This document shows positions 34,514-42,799 of a stretch of DNA of 64,000 nucleotides, piece by piece (the stretch's first letter is position 1; each line of letters begins with the position of its first letter). The notes beneath the pieces are model-generated. The model saw nothing but the letters and a program-made list of their open reading frames with translations. It was not told the origin of the DNA and did not search any database. The translations under genes were made by a program, and so were the position numbers. Source of the DNA: Methylocaldum sp. 14B (GTDB lineage: Bacteria > Pseudomonadota > Gammaproteobacteria > Methylococcales > Methylococcaceae); contig NZ_MSCV01000020.1 in the NCBI RefSeq assembly GCF_002005105.1, forward strand, positions 42,229 to 106,228. The letters run 5' to 3'.

Positions 34514-35913
34514 TCTTCGTCTTTCGGTGTTTTCTGCAAAGTCGACCCGGCCGGTTTGTAGGCGTGCGGATCGATCGTCGGCTCGGGCGCTTCCACGTGG
34601 CAGCCCCACTGCAAGGGCTCGTCCTGCGAGTAACGCTTGCCGAGCTGCCAGGCAATTTGCGCCCGGGCCAGCTCGACCCCCAGATAAAAGGCATGGCCGC
34701 CGTCGGTTTCCACGCCCAGCTTCGGATACAGCTCGAACGGGTCTGCGGCGGTGTGAAAGCCTTCGCGGTTAAAGATATGCACGCCCTCGGGGCTGATCAG
34801 GATGCGATAGCTCGGGTCCTTGATTTGCCGGTAGATTTCGTCGATTTCATCGCGGCTGAGCGGAAATGGAGCGCGTTCGTGCAGCGCCATCAGCCGGTCG
34901 TCGATATGCTTGGGCAGAGTATTCAGTTCGCGCGCGGCGAACAGGATGCGGCGCGCCAGATCGGCTTCGCGCACAGCCTTGCGGGCATGCTTGCTGACCT
35001 GGGTGGCGAGAATCTGTTTGATGTGCAGTTCCGAGCAGATTCCCAATAGGGTCGCATTGATGCCGGCGGTGTCGGCATGGGTGAGCTCGGTCAGATTGCC
35101 GACCCCCATCATGATCTCGACATCAGGATGGCGCCTCCGAATCTCGTGGTAGCGGACCAGCGACTCGGTGAATCCGAAATGGATGGGGTCCAGGATAGGA
35201 TCGACGATGAATTCTCGGCCCTTGGCCCGCATGGCTTGAATGGCTCGATCCAGCGAATCCAGGTCGCCGTGCTTGGCGGGGATCAGAATCGGGGTCGAGG
35301 GCACCTGATCGGCGATCCACAGCGACTCTTCATGTAAGCTGAGCAGATAGTCGGCGCCCGCCGTGCCGCCTCTCAGCAGATCGTCGTTTTCCAGCGAATC
35401 GACGCTGACCTGAAACCCCTCGGCCTTGAGCGCGCGAACCGCTTCCTCCAGATGCGGAAACGGCGTCTCCGGCAAACAGCCGACATCGATCACGTCGGCG
35501 CCGTCCTTCCGGTAGTCCCGCGCCTGGCGCAGAATGCCGTCAATGTCCATCCGGGGCGCGTCGACGATTTCCGCAAATATGCGAAGTTCGTAACGCGTGA
35601 TGTCCGGCTTTTTCTTCTTCTTGCCGAAAAACTCCGGCAGATCGTGCAATTCTTCCGGCCCGCGCTCGATGGAAATGCCCATGTCCTTCGATAAGGTTTC
35701 CAGATCGCCCCGGCAGCGTCCCGGCACCAGCACGCGGTCGGCCCCGAAGGTGTCCTTGAGCCGCCGCCGGATCATATCCGCCGTCATCAGCGCCGCCACC
35801 GTCAGCCCCAGCTGATGCACGGTATACCCGAACTCCGGCTCCATCTCCTCGAGGGTGCGGCGCAACTGCTTTTCCGCCAGCTTGCCGGTGAGAAACAGGA
35901 TGTGCTCGGGCAT
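34510..35913 (-). CDS. dihydropteroate synthase-like protein (DUF6513)
   Basis: A 467-residue protein with a small N-terminal alpha/beta domain (residues 1 to about 125) and a pterin-binding TIM barrel (IFAEIVDAPRMDIDGILRQA, DVIDVGCLPETPFPHLEEAV, VSVDSLENDDLLRGG, EIMMGVGNLTELTHADTAG) plus a C-terminal tail. The barrel matches the DHPS/pterin-binding fold used in tetrahydromethanopterin synthesis of methylotrophs and archaea. Context with DUF447 and MfnB-like genes makes a C1-carrier role very likely, although DHPS activity itself is not shown. It is the promoter-proximal gene of the operon. Confidence 0.87.
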   Translation of the reverse strand: MPEHILFLTGKLAEKQLRRTLEEMEPEFGYTVHQLGLTVAALMTADMIRRRLKDTFGADRVLVPGRCRGDLETLSKDMGISIERGPEELHDLPEFFGKKKKKPDITRYELRIFAEIVDAPRMDIDGILRQARDYRKDGADVIDVGCLPETPFPHLEEAVRALKAEGFQVSVDSLENDDLLRGGTAGADYLLSLHEESLWIADQVPSTPILIPAKHGDLDSLDRAIQAMRAKGREFIVDPILDPIHFGFTESLVRYHEIRRRHPDVEIMMGVGNLTELTHADTAGINATLLGICSELHIKQILATQVSKHARKAVREADLARRILFAARELNTLPKHIDDRLMALHERAPFPLSRDEIDEIYRQIKDPSYRILISPEGVHIFNREGFHTAADPFELYPKLGVETDGGHAFYLGVELARAQIAWQLGKRYSQDEPLQWGCHVEAPEPTIDPHAYKPAGSTLQKTPKDEE

Positions 35914-35965
35914 TTAAGGGTGGGGAAGGTGGTGGAATGGACGTGCTTGAGACTTGGACCGCGGG

Positions 35966-35974
35966 ATTATAACA
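35966..35974 (-). promoter_or_regulatory. extended -10 promoter candidate for the C1-cofactor operon
   Basis: On the minus strand TGTTATAAT gives a perfect TATAAT preceded by the TGn extension. The predicted transcript start is about 45 bases before the DUF6513 ATG. No good -35 hexamer is found at 16-18 bp. Confidence 0.5.
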
Positions 35975-36042
35975 AAGATCGGTGGGACGCTCGCCGAAGG
36001 CTTCAGGCTTTGGCGGACGGATTTACATGCCACACTGTTCAG

Positions 36043-36070
36043 AAAAAAAGCCCTGCGTCCTTGCAGAGCT
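36043..36070 (-). terminator. minus-strand rho-independent terminator in a gene-free region
   Basis: On the minus strand an eight-pair stem (arms AGCTCTGC and GCAGGGCT, one wobble) with a six-base or shorter loop is followed by seven T residues. It lies upstream of the C1-operon promoter and no recognised gene ends here, so it must close an unannotated transcript from the right or protect the promoter from readthrough. Confidence 0.65.
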
Positions 36071-36475
36071 GCTGGTTACGAAACTCTTAATGGACGTCTG
36101 GATCTCGACCTTAAATCTGCCTGGTTCTTTGCGCGAAGCGTTTCATCAAAAGCCGGAAGATTCGTTCGATCGTTGGGCTCAAAGGCCTACTTATGGCAGA
36201 AATCCCAGTAGTAGTGCAGCCATCTCACATAGGGCGGGCGGGGCTGACTTGCGATGCCCTGTTGCAGGAGCAGGACTCCGTAGCGATGGGATAATTCCGT
36301 GGGAGAAGCCAGCATGCGCGGATATCCAGATCGGCCTATCTTGCGGAACGGGAAGATAGACAGAAGGATAGATCATGAAAATCGGGGGCGCGTTGTCTGG
36401 CAGGGGGATGTTTGGTAAAAGCATCGCGGATGATAAACAGAAACCGCTCAATCATTTGTTAAGCCCCTGAAAGCC

Positions 36476-37189
36476 ATGACTTGCGTAAACGGAAGAATTT
36501 CACCACCAACAACTACTAAGCTGCGCTTGTTCGCTGATTCAGGCGGGTTTTGCGGGAATCCGGGCTGCTTGACTGAAATCTTTCGGAATATAGAAGAGGA
36601 GGTTATTCACATCGCTGAGATTGCTCACGTGATTAGCGCTGGAGATGCTGGGCCTCGTTCTAATCAAGAGTTAACTCCTGAGCAACGTGCAAGATATGAA
36701 AACTTGATCCTTTTGTGTCCAACATGTCATACGATGATTGACAAGGCTGAGGACAAGTTCCCAATCGAAATGCTTCTAGATTGGAAGGCGATGCACAAAC
36801 AACGGATAGCAGATGTTTTTGGAGTACAAAGATATGAGTCTAGGAAAGATGTAAGACAAAGAATTGAATCGCTTCTCAGCGAAAACGCATTTATCTTTCA
36901 TGAGTATGGACCAATGACAGATGAGCGGTTTAACCCGGAAAGCACACTCCCAAACCAATGGATACGGAAAATAAGGTCAAAGATCATACCGAACAATCGC
37001 AAGATCCTTAGTGTCTGTGATGCAAATATACACTTATTAGACGAAGGCGAAAGGCTGCTTTTAATTCAATTCCGTCAGCATGTTGATGACTTTGAAGCAA
37101 AACACTTAGCGGGAGTGGACGAAAACGGGCGGCAGTTCCCCGTAGGGTTTGAAGCCATATTTATGGATAGTAATTATGACGTCCTCTGA
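36476..37189 (+). CDS. HNH endonuclease-like protein of an AT-rich island
   Basis: A 237-residue protein with an N-terminal HNH/McrA-like zinc nuclease domain: FCGNPGCLTEIF (Cys pair), EIAHVISAGDAGPRS (His catalytic position) and ENLILLCPTCHTMIDK (second Cys pair and His). Residues about 110-237 are unrecognised. Codon use and base composition are visibly AT-richer than the rest of the window. Its 3' end overlaps the next gene by 14 bp, and that gene overlaps a nucleotidyltransferase gene, so the three form one unit. A role in defence or DNA restriction is plausible but inferred. Confidence 0.75.
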   Translation: MTCVNGRISPPTTTKLRLFADSGGFCGNPGCLTEIFRNIEEEVIHIAEIAHVISAGDAGPRSNQELTPEQRARYENLILLCPTCHTMIDKAEDKFPIEMLLDWKAMHKQRIADVFGVQRYESRKDVRQRIESLLSENAFIFHEYGPMTDERFNPESTLPNQWIRKIRSKIIPNNRKILSVCDANIHLLDEGERLLLIQFRQHVDDFEAKHLAGVDENGRQFPVGFEAIFMDSNYDVL

Positions 37190-37829
37190 CTATTCGGCTG
37201 CATCATGGGCCTGCGACAAACTGATCTCACATGGAGAAATAATTAAAGCCGTGCCTATTGAAGATCATTTGATTACATTGCATGTCAAGGAATGTGAGCG
37301 CGAGATTATTGTGGCGGTGATGTCACAAAAACAGGTTTACCTAACCAATATTCCTGCCGCCTGTCAAAATTCCAGAGTCCATTTTCTCTTAAATATTCCA
37401 AGAAATGCATACTTCGATGGTAGCGTGCTTTCGTACGCCGCGAGTGTGCCGTTCGGCGTTGGAGGGCTAGGCGATCTATATACCGCAGCAAATGAAAAAG
37501 AATTTCGAGAATATCTTCCAAAAGAAACACGTTTTATCCTACGTGGTCTCAGGCAGCATGCGGCAGTATCGAGTGTAACCAGGCTCAATAATCGATTATA
37601 TTTAGTTAATCGCTTTAGCGGAAAGCCTCTGAGAGTCTTAGCTCTAAATGATTACGACCTCACCGCTGATGCAATTCGAACCGGTATTGATGTATATGGA
37701 AAATGTGACTTTATACTGGCTTCTAATCCCAATTGCCGACTTTCCTGTGAATCCATCAATGCAGCGCGTTCAGCGGAGACAGCTGTTTTAAAGTGGGCTC
37801 AATTTTTGGGAGCTATTAATAGTGCTTAA
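37176..37829 (+). CDS. unrecognised protein, middle gene of the AT-rich island
   Basis: A 217-residue soluble protein that I do not recognise. It has no signal peptide or membrane helix; the sequence alternates short beta-rich stretches (DHLITLHVKECEREIIVAVM, KQVYLTNIP) with helical parts and ends AETAVLKWAQFLGAI. The ATG (MTSSDYSAASW) lies inside the HNH gene's 3' end, and its stop lies inside the start of the nucleotidyltransferase gene, so translation is coupled across all three. An effector or regulator partner of the nucleotidyltransferase is one guess. Confidence 0.7.
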   Translation: MTSSDYSAASWACDKLISHGEIIKAVPIEDHLITLHVKECEREIIVAVMSQKQVYLTNIPAACQNSRVHFLLNIPRNAYFDGSVLSYAASVPFGVGGLGDLYTAANEKEFREYLPKETRFILRGLRQHAAVSSVTRLNNRLYLVNRFSGKPLRVLALNDYDLTADAIRTGIDVYGKCDFILASNPNCRLSCESINAARSAETAVLKWAQFLGAINSA

Positions 37830-38190
37830 AGACTTTGCATTTTCGTTTTTGATAGCTGCACTAAGAGGTAATAGTCTGATAGTGGCTTCTCTCGCTAAGG
37901 TTTATGCTTTCGGTTCAGTATTTTGGAAAACACGAGCTATATCGGACATCGATCTTTTGGTTGTGTATGAAAAAGGCGTTGACTTGCGGGGTATAAAGAG
38001 ACAACTCGACGCTATTGATAGAGTAGTTCCGCTGGATGTCACCTACATGACCACCGCAGAAGAAAAGGAACTCGATTTCCTGGCTGAGCAACGAGCCGTT
38101 GATATTTTCGAGGCAAGGCCAACAATCGGCTACACAAGGACACCAAACTTTCCGCTGCGCGTGGAGTTTGCCTCCTGTGAGCTGCCGTAG
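37822..38190 (+). CDS. minimal nucleotidyltransferase
   Basis: A 122-residue single-domain nucleotidyltransferase of the MNT/Pol-beta type. The triad is present: Gly31-Ser32 (AFGSVFWK), Asp42 and Asp44 (SDIDLLVV), and Asp72 (PLDVTYM). Such enzymes act as antitoxins that modify HEPN toxins, or in defence. No HEPN protein is adjacent; the partners are an HNH protein and an unknown protein. The GTG start lies eight bases before the end of the preceding gene. The stop codon TAG is contributed by a REP unit at 38187, so the natural C-terminus may have been altered by its insertion. Confidence 0.75.
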   Translation: MLKDFAFSFLIAALRGNSLIVASLAKVYAFGSVFWKTRAISDIDLLVVYEKGVDLRGIKRQLDAIDRVVPLDVTYMTTAEEKELDFLAEQRAVDIFEARPTIGYTRTPNFPLRVEFASCELP

Positions 38191-38240
38191 GTCGGGAATC
38201 CCTTCCCGACGTCTTTGTCGGCAAAGGATTGCCGACCTAC
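38187..38240. repeat. inverted REP pair
   Basis: Two units of the GTAGGTCGG family at 38187-38210 and 38217-38240 face each other. The left one supplies the stop codon of the nucleotidyltransferase frame. The pair lies just downstream of the broken REP-associated transposase, the classic position for REP elements mobilised by such enzymes. Confidence 0.88.
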
Positions 38241-38285
38241 AACCATATTTGTGCCTGCATTCGGGGTGTGTGCCGAGTTCCCAAT

Positions 38286-38778
38286 TCACACCGCTATGCT
38301 GCGGCGAAAAACGCTCTCGGCCTGATCCACATAGCCGCGTTTGACGGGGTTCTGGTGGATGTAGTCCATTTTTTGGCGCATGACCGCTTCCGATTCGATG
38401 AGTTGCGGGTGATTGCCTTCTTCCCAAATCTGGTAGGTGCTCTCGGTTTTGTGATGTCGCTTGAATAGCGCCAGCAGTTCCAATATTTTGGCCGATCCGC
38501 GCTGCGCTAAGGTACGCGACGATTTGCCTGGCCGTGTAGGACTTGAAGCGCTGCATATCCCGGCTCAGATTGGGCGAAGCGGCGATGAGATGCAGGTGGT
38601 TTTCCAGTATGACGTAGCCGTAGAGCTGGAAGCCGGATTCCAGCTGCAGGAACCGCCAGCAATCCAGCACGATATTCACCGTTTCCGGGCGGGTGAACGG
38701 CGGCCGCCAGTGGTTGATCGTTGCCGTTAGGAAGTGGGGCGATTGATTTTGCAGGATATGGTAGCGGCTACGGGGCAT
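38286..38778 (-). pseudogene. REP-associated tyrosine transposase (RAYT), frameshifted remnant
   Basis: The first part (MPRSRYHILQNQSPHF, LYGYVILENHLHLIAASP, RFKSYTARQIVAYL) is the N-terminal Y1/IS200-like domain with the HUH motif as His-Leu-His. At about 38483-38505 the frame changes by one base, and the rest (ELLALFKRHHKTESTYQIWE, HPQLIESEAVMRQKMDYIHQ, NPVKRGYVD) continues in the next frame to a stop at 38286. The usual YSS-containing C-terminal segment is then lost. Intact RAYTs mobilise REP palindromes; this copy is probably dead. A GTAGGTCGG REP pair lies 46 bp beyond its end. Confidence 0.85.
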
Positions 38779-38931
38779 GGGTTTGAGTTTAGTCGTTCAT
38801 TTTCGGGGACGAGTGGAAGCCGGAGCTTCCGATGCGGGGCTCCCAAGCGGGAGCTTGGGAACGAGCATGGTCGGCGGCCAAGATCGCCCACCTGGACTAA
38901 ACTAAGCCTTCAAATCTTTTCGGACCGGGAT

Positions 38932-39939
38932 GTGAAGGAATATCAATTCATCGAAACGCGGCGAGCGGATTGGGACGCGTGGGATCGGTGGCTGGCGGGC
39001 GGGCTTCGCGGAAGGGGGGAGCGGAGCGATGCTTCGGGTGCCGAGCCGGGGCTGGCGGCGATCACGGTGGAGAGTTTGCCGCGTCAGTTTCGGGGGCTGT
39101 GCCGGGATTTATCCCTGGCGCGGGACCGCCGCTATTCGGAGCCTCTGCTCGATGCGCTGCGCGATCGGGTCTTGGCGGTCCATCAGCGCATTTATGGCGC
39201 CCGCAGGGCGGGGGGAGGCCGGTGGCTTCGTTTCGTGTTGCACGATTTGCCGGTTCTGGTCCGGAGCGAGGCCAGGCTGGTCTGGGCTTCGGCGGCGCTG
39301 TTTTTCCTGCCTTTGTTTCTCTCTCTCGCCGTGCTTCAGTTTTATCCGGACGGCGTTTATTTCCTGCTCTCGCCGGAAACGGTGGGTTCCGTGGAAGAAA
39401 TGTACGCCCCGACGGCGGAACGGCTGGGGCGGCCTCGGGATGCGTCCGACGACGTGATGATGCTGGGGTTCTACATTGCCAACAATGTGCGCATCGACTT
39501 CCAGTGCTTTGCAGGGGGCATCGCTTTCGGCCTCGGGAGCGTATTTTTCCTGATTTATAACGGGCTGGTGATCGGCGCGGTGGCGGGGTATCTGACGCAA
39601 GTCGGCTATATCGAGACGTTTTGGGGCTTCGTCGCGGGGCATAGCGCGCCGGAGCTGATAGGCGCCGTACTCTCCGGTGCGGCCGGCCTGAAAATCGGAC
39701 TGGCCCTGATTGCGCCGGGGAGACTCCGCCGCGCCGATGCGGTCAAGCGGGCGGCGCAGCGGGCGGTGCATCTCCTTTACGCAGCGGCCGGACTGACTTT
39801 TTGCGCCGCTTTCGTGGAAGCGTTCTGGTCGCCGATCCGAACGCTTCCCGTGGAGCTCAAATACGGCGTCGGGATGGCATTCTGGCTCTCGCTGCTGGCC
39901 TATTTCTCTCTCGTCGGACGAAGCCGCCGTGCAGCTTGA
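38932..39939 (+). CDS. SpoIIM-family (stage II sporulation protein M-like) membrane protein
   Basis: A 335-residue protein with a charged N-terminal helical domain (residues 1 to about 105) and four to five membrane segments, including IDFQCFAGGIAFGLGSVFFL and ETFWGFVAGHSAPELIGAVLSGAAG, which are SpoIIM family signatures. In proteobacteria such genes are fixed members of MoxR/DUF58 clusters and have no link to sporulation. A GTG start beginning KEYQFIETRRADW was chosen; upstream sequence in frame is a repeat. The end overlaps the DUF4129 gene by 11 bases. Confidence 0.85.
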   Translation: MKEYQFIETRRADWDAWDRWLAGGLRGRGERSDASGAEPGLAAITVESLPRQFRGLCRDLSLARDRRYSEPLLDALRDRVLAVHQRIYGARRAGGGRWLRFVLHDLPVLVRSEARLVWASAALFFLPLFLSLAVLQFYPDGVYFLLSPETVGSVEEMYAPTAERLGRPRDASDDVMMLGFYIANNVRIDFQCFAGGIAFGLGSVFFLIYNGLVIGAVAGYLTQVGYIETFWGFVAGHSAPELIGAVLSGAAGLKIGLALIAPGRLRRADAVKRAAQRAVHLLYAAAGLTFCAAFVEAFWSPIRTLPVELKYGVGMAFWLSLLAYFSLVGRSRRAA

Positions 39940-41434
39940 ACGACTCTGTCTGGATCTCCGCCGACGCACGCCCTGGGAGGCCCTGGATCTGGGATTGGTT
40001 GTGCTGCGGCACTGGCATCGGCTGGTTTATCGTGCCTGGTTCGCCACCATGGTGCCGTTCGCTCTGATCGTGTTTCTTCTCCTGTGGCAGTGGCCCGCCG
40101 TTGCCGCGATCAGCGTGTGGTGGTTCAAGCCGCTGTTCGATCGAATACTGTTGAAGGTCTACGCGGAAGCCTCGTTCGGACGGGCGCCGAGCACGCGGGA
40201 GATTTGGCGGTCGCTGCCGCGGCTCATCCGGAATTCCGGCTTGCTCATGGGGCTGACCCTAGGGCGTTTCAGCTTGGCCCGTTCGTTTCATCTTCCAATC
40301 GCGCAACTGGAGGGCCAGCGCGGGCGAGCGGCGGCGGCTCGGCGCCGGGCGCTCGATAGCAAGACGCGCGGATGCGCGGTGTGGCTCACCTATCTCTGTG
40401 CGCATTTCTCGGCATTTCTCCAGATTTCGCTGATCCTTTCGATCGAACTGTTTCGGCCGCGGGAGATCGAGCCGCTTTTCGACTGGGCGGCTCTTTTTCA
40501 CGGCGAGTCGGACGCCTGGCTCTTGGTGCTGTCCGACCTCGCGTATCTGGCGGGGGAGACTTTGATCGAGCCGTTCTACGTCGCCGCCGGCTTCACGCTG
40601 TATCTCAATCGCCGCAACGAACTCGAAGGCTGGGACATCGAGCTGGGTTTTCGCCGTCTGAGCCGGCGCATCGAGGCGGAATCGGAAGGGCGGGAGGAGA
40701 CTCCACGGAAAGCGGCCCTGATGATGGCGTGTCTTTGTTTCGCCGGCCTGTTCTGGTTTCAAGCTCCCGGTGACGTCTTCGCGGACCAGCCTCCCGCGAG
40801 CGTCGCCGAGACCGGCGAAGCGGAACGGGCGATTCGGGAGGTGTTGGCCGATCCGGTATTCGGCCGGGAAGTTCAGGATTGGACGTGGCGCTACCGCGAT
40901 TCGGAGAGCGAGTCGCCATCGGACGATTCCGGTGCGCTGGAGCTGTTGAAGACGTTTGCCGAGTGGATGGCGAAGGCGATCCGGAGCCTCAGCTTTGTCG
41001 CAGCCGCCGTACTGACCGCGGGCCTGATCGTTTTGCTTTATCGCTATCGCGAGAGATGGCTGATCCGGAGTCCTGCCGTCCGCAGCGTTCCGGAAACCCT
41101 GTTCGGCTTGGACGTGCGGCCGGATTCGCTGCCGGCGGACCTCGTCTCCGCTGCGAGACGGCACCTTGAGGCGGGGGAATATGCCGCCGCACTGTCGCTG
41201 CTTTATCGCGGGGCGCTGGTTTCTTTGATTCATCGCGCTTATGTCGACTTCCGCCCGGGGGATACCGAAGGCAATTGCCTGGAGCGGATACGGGGGCGAA
41301 TCGACGAGGCCGGCGAGCGTTATTTCGCCGAGCTGTTGCGGGCCTGGAAGCTCGCGGCTTACGCCCATGCCGCGCCGCCCGTGCCGCAACTCGCCGATCT
41401 CTGCGACCGCTGGTCTGATCATTTCGCGGACTAA
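39929..41434 (+). CDS. DUF4129-containing membrane protein of the MoxR cluster
   Basis: A 501-residue protein. Its N-terminal 230 residues are a multi-span membrane domain (WFATMVPFALIVFLLLWQW, CAHFSAFLQISLILSIELF); a further helix lies at about 250-268 and another at about 350-370. The cytoplasmic C-terminus (SAARRHLEAGEYAAALSLLYRGALVSLIHR) is a DUF4129 domain. It sits second in the MoxR cluster; similar proteins accompany von Willebrand factor and DUF58 proteins in presumed metallochaperone or envelope assembly systems. GTG start inside the SpoIIM gene end. Confidence 0.8.
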   Translation: MQLERLCLDLRRRTPWEALDLGLVVLRHWHRLVYRAWFATMVPFALIVFLLLWQWPAVAAISVWWFKPLFDRILLKVYAEASFGRAPSTREIWRSLPRLIRNSGLLMGLTLGRFSLARSFHLPIAQLEGQRGRAAAARRRALDSKTRGCAVWLTYLCAHFSAFLQISLILSIELFRPREIEPLFDWAALFHGESDAWLLVLSDLAYLAGETLIEPFYVAAGFTLYLNRRNELEGWDIELGFRRLSRRIEAESEGREETPRKAALMMACLCFAGLFWFQAPGDVFADQPPASVAETGEAERAIREVLADPVFGREVQDWTWRYRDSESESPSDDSGALELLKTFAEWMAKAIRSLSFVAAAVLTAGLIVLLYRYRERWLIRSPAVRSVPETLFGLDVRPDSLPADLVSAARRHLEAGEYAAALSLLYRGALVSLIHRAYVDFRPGDTEGNCLERIRGRIDEAGERYFAELLRAWKLAAYAHAAPPVPQLADLCDRWSDHFAD

Positions 41435-41437
41435 TAT

Positions 41438-42793
41438 ATGAGAGGCAGTAAAAAAACCTACTGCGCGACCCAAGTCCGCGCCTGCGATGCTCAACGTACC
41501 CCCTTGTACGCCTCCGCTTCTCGGCGCGGACTCGGACCGCTCGCGACGGTTTTTTCACTACCTCTGAGCCGAACGGTGATCTGGAGTTCGACAGGGGTTT
41601 TGGCGCTGGTCGCGCTGAGCGCCGCCTGGTTTTTTTCCAACTTCGACTACGTACCGGTCACGACTTGGGAGAAACCGGGCAAGGAGGCTCGACGCGATCC
41701 CTATCTGGCTTTCGACCGTCTCATGGGACGGCTCGGGCGGCCGGTGGCGCGGGTCAGCAATGCCTTGGTATTGGATGAACTGACGCCGGGCGGGGTGTTG
41801 CTGCTGGATCGCGGCCGCCGCATCTACGTCAATGCACGCCGCGCCGACGCCCTGTTCGATTGGGTGAGCCGCGGCGGCTATTTGATCGTTGCGGCGGAAT
41901 ACCGCCAAGTCGACGACCCCGTCCTCAAGCGTCTGGGGATCGGATGGTACGAACCCCCGAAGATCGAGCCCAAGAAAACCGCCGCTACGGAGGAAGACGG
42001 CGCGGAGGACGAACAGGATGGAGCGCAGATGTGCGAACCTTCGGATGCGCGGTCCGACGACGAGCCGGATACGGTTGAAGTGCGTCTTCCGGCGCGGGAC
42101 AAGCCGTTGCGGCTGCAAAGGACGTTTGGGTCAAACGGCTGGGGTCTGGTGCCGACCGACCCGGCACCGGTCTGGAAAGCGGGAGTGGTCGATACGCGCA
42201 GCACCGTGCTGCATTACGACTATGGCCAAGGCCGGATTACGGTACTCGACGGCTTCACGTTTCTCTCCAATCGGCGGATCGGCGAGCACGATCACGCCGA
42301 ACTGATCTGGGGGCTGATGCGGCATTACCAGCCGCAGGGCGAAGTGCGTCTGGCTACCAGGCTCGAGGTTCCGACGCTCTGGGAATGGCTGGCCGAATCC
42401 GCGTGGATGGCGCTGATCAGCGGCGCGCTGCTGATCGCGGCCTGGCTTTGGCGTATCGTGCCGCGGTTCGGCGGGATGCTGCCGTCGGCGAATCCGGCGA
42501 GGCGCAGCCTGATCGAGCATCTTTCCGCCGTCGGACGCGCCGTCTGGCGTCACGGCGAAGATGGGCGGGCTCACTGGGAAAACGTGATGCGGCAGGAATT
42601 GCGGAGACATGTTCTTCAGCGGCATCCGCACATCGCGCAGGTCTCCGAGTCGGAACAGGCGAGAATTCTCTCCGGTATGAGCGGGATTCCCGAGAACCGG
42701 GTGACGGCGGTCTTGGCCGCACCGGACAAGCTTTCGCCGCGGCATTTCGTCGATTGCGTGCGCACGGTGCAAGAACTCGAACAACGATTGTGA
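41438..42793 (+). CDS. DUF4350 domain-containing membrane protein
   Basis: A protein of up to 451 residues. A membrane helix near residues 48-66 precedes the DUF4350 signature NFDYVPVTTWEKPGKEARRDPYLAF, then GGVLLLDRGRR and RGGYLIVAAEYR; a second helix lies at about 320. The stretch before the first helix is odd: it is encoded by an inverted repeat (41474-41531) of intergenic type, so the true start is more likely the GTG at 41576, which puts the helix at the N-terminus as in relatives. Coordinates here give the longest reading. Family role is unknown; it always accompanies MoxR ATPases. Confidence 0.82.
   Translation: MRGSKKTYCATQVRACDAQRTPLYASASRRGLGPLATVFSLPLSRTVIWSSTGVLALVALSAAWFFSNFDYVPVTTWEKPGKEARRDPYLAFDRLMGRLGRPVARVSNALVLDELTPGGVLLLDRGRRIYVNARRADALFDWVSRGGYLIVAAEYRQVDDPVLKRLGIGWYEPPKIEPKKTAATEEDGAEDEQDGAQMCEPSDARSDDEPDTVEVRLPARDKPLRLQRTFGSNGWGLVPTDPAPVWKAGVVDTRSTVLHYDYGQGRITVLDGFTFLSNRRIGEHDHAELIWGLMRHYQPQGEVRLATRLEVPTLWEWLAESAWMALISGALLIAAWLWRIVPRFGGMLPSANPARRSLIEHLSAVGRAVWRHGEDGRAHWENVMRQELRRHVLQRHPHIAQVSESEQARILSGMSGIPENRVTAVLAAPDKLSPRHFVDCVRTVQELEQRL
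41474..41531. repeat. inverted repeat inside the annotated 5' end of the DUF4350 gene
   Basis: Nine-base arms GTCCGCGCC (41474-41482) and GGCGCGGAC (41523-41531) flank an inner CGTAC..GTACG dyad. It resembles dispersed GC-rich palindromic repeats and argues that the coding start lies downstream. Confidence 0.65.
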
Positions 42794-42799
42794 GGATTT

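Larger units (their letters stand above)
35914..36475. other. 562-bp region without a recognised gene
   Basis: Apart from the promoter and terminator listed separately, I see only short open frames without family similarity, e.g. 35982-36359 on the plus strand. Composition falls toward AT at the right end, approaching the island at 36476. Confidence 0.4.
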
